From positions 186,001 through 250,000 of the forward strand of contig NZ_JABFFR010000003.1 of NCBI RefSeq assembly GCF_013423485.1: a stretch of 64,000 bases of DNA, written 5' to 3'. The stretch is from Azospirillum oleiclasticum. GTDB lineage: Bacteria > Pseudomonadota > Alphaproteobacteria > Azospirillales > Azospirillaceae. Both the position numbers and the translations under genes were made by a program. Numbering within the stretch: position 1 is the first letter of the stretch; every line of letters starts with the position of its first letter. Positions 62,427-64,000 of the stretch are shown here, piece after piece. The notes under the pieces are model-generated. The model saw nothing but the letters and a program-made list of their open reading frames with translations, was not told the DNA's origin and searched no databases.

Positions 62427-63092
62427 TTACGCAGCCTCACTCCCGACCGTGTAACCCAGCCCGCGCACGGTGCGGATGACCTCCGTCCCCAGCTTCTTGC
62501 GCAGCCGCGCCACGAACACCTCGATGGTGTTGCTGTCGCGGTCGAAATCCTGGGCGTAGACATGCTCGGTCAGCTCGCTGCGCGACACCACCCGGTTGCG
62601 GTGCATCATCAGGTAGGCCAGCACCCGGTACTCGTGCGCGGTCAGCGTCACCGGCGCGCCGTTCGCCGTCACCCGGCCGCTGCGGGTGTCCAGCGTGACG
62701 GTGCCGCAGGTCAGCTCCGCCGCGGCGTGGCCGGCGCTGCGCCGGATCAGCGCCCGCACGCGGGCCAGCAGCTCCTCCATCCGGAAGGGCTTCACCAGAT
62801 AGTCGTCGGCCCCGGCGTCGATGCCCTCCACCCGCTCGTGCCAGACGCCGCGGGCGGACAGGATCAGCACCGGCATGGCGCGCCCGCCGGCCCGCCACGC
62901 GCGCAGCACCGACAGCCCGTCGCGGCCGGGCAGCCCGAGGTCGAGCACCACCGCGTCGTAGGGCTCGGTCGCGCCCCGGAACTCGCCGTCCGTGCCGTCG
63001 GCCGCCTCGTCGACCGCGTAGCCCTCCGCGGCCAGCGCAGCCGCGACCTGCCGGCGCAGCGCCATCTGATCCTCGACCACGAGGACCCTCAT
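62427..63092 (-). CDS. OmpR/PhoP-family response regulator
   Basis: 221-residue regulator: receiver with acidic residues VVEDQ, phosphoacceptor D51 in VVLDLGLPGRDG and K in YLVKPF, then a winged-helix DNA-binding domain (LTAHEYRVLAYLMMHRNRVVSR, IEVFVARLRKKLG, IRTVRGLGY). It overlaps the PepSY gene stop by four bases (ATGA). The usual cognate kinase gene is not immediately downstream; the PhoQ-like kinase lies 4.5 kb away on the same strand. Confidence 0.93.
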   Translation of the reverse strand: MRVLVVEDQMALRRQVAAALAAEGYAVDEAADGTDGEFRGATEPYDAVVLDLGLPGRDGLSVLRAWRAGGRAMPVLILSARGVWHERVEGIDAGADDYLVKPFRMEELLARVRALIRRSAGHAAAELTCGTVTLDTRSGRVTANGAPVTLTAHEYRVLAYLMMHRNRVVSRSELTEHVYAQDFDRDSNTIEVFVARLRKKLGTEVIRTVRGLGYTVGSEAA

Positions 63093-63445
63093 GGCGGCGC
63101 TCCCGGTTTGCGCCGCGCGGACTCCAGGTCGCGGCCCTTGGCCTTGAGCAGCCGGCCGCTGCGGGCGTCGTAGACCAGCTCGATCTTGCGGCCGCCGGAC
63201 GCCAGGATTTCGATCTCGTACACGGCGGCGCCGTCCTCCTCCTCCAGCTCCACGTCGAGCACGCGGCCCACGAAGTCACGCTCCACCCGGTCCAGCACGG
63301 CGCGCAGCGGCAGCAGCTCGCCACTCTGCACGCCGGCGCGCGCGCGGTCATGGTCGTCGGCCCGGACGGATCCCGCAGGGCCAGCCAGCGTCAGGGCCAC
63401 GCCGGTGGCCACGGCCAGGAAGGGGCGGTTTCGGTTCCTCGTCAT
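63089..63445 (-). CDS. PepSY-domain periplasmic protein 1
   Basis: 118-residue exported protein with an N-terminal signal (FLAVATGVALTLAGPAGSVRA) and a single PepSY domain (LLPLRAVLDRVERDF, GAAVYEIEILASGGRKIELVYDARSGRLL). It precedes and overlaps the regulator gene, the usual PepSY-regulator-kinase order. It may modulate the sensor kinase or an envelope protease. It is divergent from the second PepSY gene. Confidence 0.88.
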   Translation of the reverse strand: MTRNRNRPFLAVATGVALTLAGPAGSVRADDHDRARAGVQSGELLPLRAVLDRVERDFVGRVLDVELEEEDGAAVYEIEILASGGRKIELVYDARSGRLLKAKGRDLESARRKPGAPP

Positions 63446-63561
63446 GGTCCCATATGGCGCCAAACCCGATGAACGCAGGCTGAACGCACCGTTCAGGTGC
63501 GGTTCAGGGGCGCTCCCCCATGATCCTGCCATCGACGACGACAACGGAAAAGGACATCACC
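63446..63561. promoter_or_regulatory. Shared divergent promoter region of two PepSY genes
   Basis: 116 bases between divergent starts. GGTTCAGG and TGAACGCACCGTTCAGG-type repeats are visible (GAACGCAGGCTGAACGCACCGTTCAGGTGCGGTTCAG at 63471-63507 by parts), a spaced GTTCAG/GAACGC direct-repeat pattern like a PhoP-class binding site. Autoregulation by the adjacent regulator is inferred. Confidence 0.45.
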
Positions 63562-63858
63562 ATGAACCGCAAGACCATCGCCGCCGCCCTGCTGATCGCC
63601 GGCACCCTGGCCGCCGGGAGCGCCGCCCTGGCCCAGCAGTCGGCACCCGCCCCGCAGGGGCCCGCCGCCGCGACCGCGCCCGTGCTGACCATCCAGGAGG
63701 TGATGGACCGGCTGACCCGGGAGGGCTGGCGTGACATCACCAAGATCGAGCACGAGCGCGGCAAGTACGAGGTGAAGGCGCGCGGCGCCGACGGCGTGCG
63801 CATGGAACTGGACATCGACGACCGCACCGGCGCCATCCTGAAGCAGGAACGCGACTGA
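63562..63858 (+). CDS. PepSY-domain periplasmic protein 2
   Basis: 98-residue exported protein: signal peptide (NRKTIAAALLIAGTLAAG, cleaved near ALAQ), a short Ala/Pro-rich linker and a PepSY/YpeB-like domain (LTIQEVMDRLTREGWRDITKIEHERGKYEVKARG, read as two blocks; ending DDRTGAILKQERD). AAAGGA precedes the ATG. It is divergent from the other PepSY gene and is probably controlled by the same regulator. Confidence 0.88.
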   Translation: MNRKTIAAALLIAGTLAAGSAALAQQSAPAPQGPAAATAPVLTIQEVMDRLTREGWRDITKIEHERGKYEVKARGADGVRMELDIDDRTGAILKQERD

Positions 63859-63874
63859 GCCCTTCCGGTCCGGA

Positions 63875-63911
63875 GCGCGGCACCGCTTGCGACAAGCAAG
63901 GGGCGCCGCGC
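63875..63911 (+). terminator. Candidate terminator after PepSY 2
   Basis: Nested hairpin: outer arms GCGCGGC / GCCGCGC and inner arms GCTTG / CAAGC, starting 17 bases after the stop. No U-tract follows, so the assignment is tentative. Confidence 0.35.
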
Positions 63912-64000
63912 GTCGGCATTGCCCAATCATGGTTAAAGGTATAGACCTTCGGGGTAGCGCCTGCGCGACCGCGCGATCCGGGGAACTGGCCGGGGAATTG

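Noticed and set aside
60134..62563. 809-residue open frame on the minus strand opposite the FIST kinase
   Set aside because: It is an antisense shadow of a clearly coding plus-strand gene with intact kinase motifs; the translation lacks any recognisable domain.
1..64000. CRISPR arrays, tRNA/rRNA genes, insertion sequences
   Set aside because: No regularly spaced direct repeats, no cloverleaf-like or rRNA-like stretches, and no transposase or integrase reading frames were seen.

Overview
This window is GC-rich chromosomal or megaplasmid DNA that looks like an alphaproteobacterium of the Rhodospirillales, most likely Azospirillum or a close relative. The reasons are a GapR/DUF2312 nucleoid protein, an ArsC-like nitrogenase-associated protein, the aerobic-style cobalamin genes, the many PAS/histidine-kinase genes, and typical high-GC codon use. 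This is inference from gene content; no 16S or marker gene is present. No tRNA, rRNA, CRISPR array or transposase was found.

Layout. 0-1 kb: 3' part of a pentapeptide-repeat gene. 1.1-5.5 kb: NUDIX hydrolase, then a sulfur-linked run (cysK, alanyl-tRNA editing protein, sseA) ending in two overlapping acetyltransferases. 5.5-13.2 kb: a GapR-like gene on the minus strand, then a plus-strand catabolic operon: 2,3-diaminopropionate ammonia-lyase, a four-gene polyamine/opine-type ABC importer, a DavA-like amidase and an aminotransferase. 13.2-15.3 kb: a ClpP-fold periplasmic protein, a secreted esterase and the ArsC-like protein. 15.4-19.9 kb: a PAS hybrid kinase with a partner carrying a C-terminal receiver. 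20-23.1 kb: a type I secretion ABC/HlyD pair. 23.5-29.3 kb: histidine ammonia-lyase, STAS protein, small membrane protein, a split aerotaxis receptor (Aer-type PAS protein plus overlapping MCP) and a sugar-binding protein. 29.6-37.7 kb: a tightly coupled glycan operon of two sugar-nucleotide epimerases, a B12-type radical SAM protein, one GT4-like and three CgeB-like glycosyltransferases. 37.7-39.8 kb: an acetyltransferase and a PAS-GGDEF diguanylate cyclase.

39.9-48.9 kb: a cobalamin salvage/assembly locus. A clear cobalamin riboswitch precedes btuB-ABC ATPase-cobU-cobO-cobQ, all on the minus strand; cobD and cbiB lie beyond, separated from cobQ by an AT-rich gene of foreign appearance encoding a DUF4062-like membrane protein. 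49-53 kb is a scarred accessory region: a cyclase-family gene, a histidine-kinase remnant joined to a second, degenerate copy of the btuB riboswitch leader, an AT-rich gene with a HEPN-like motif, and a PIN/ribbon-helix-helix toxin-antitoxin pair.

53-64 kb is signal transduction: a HAMP-PAS histidine kinase, an alpha/beta hydrolase, and a PhoQ-like kinase separated from a PhoP-like regulator and PepSY proteins by a plus-strand module of lower GC (receiver protein, degenerate GGDEF/EAL-like protein, FIST-domain histidine kinase). That module looks inserted into an ancestral PepSY-regulator-kinase operon. All functional calls are from reading the sequence and family knowledge; no database search was run.
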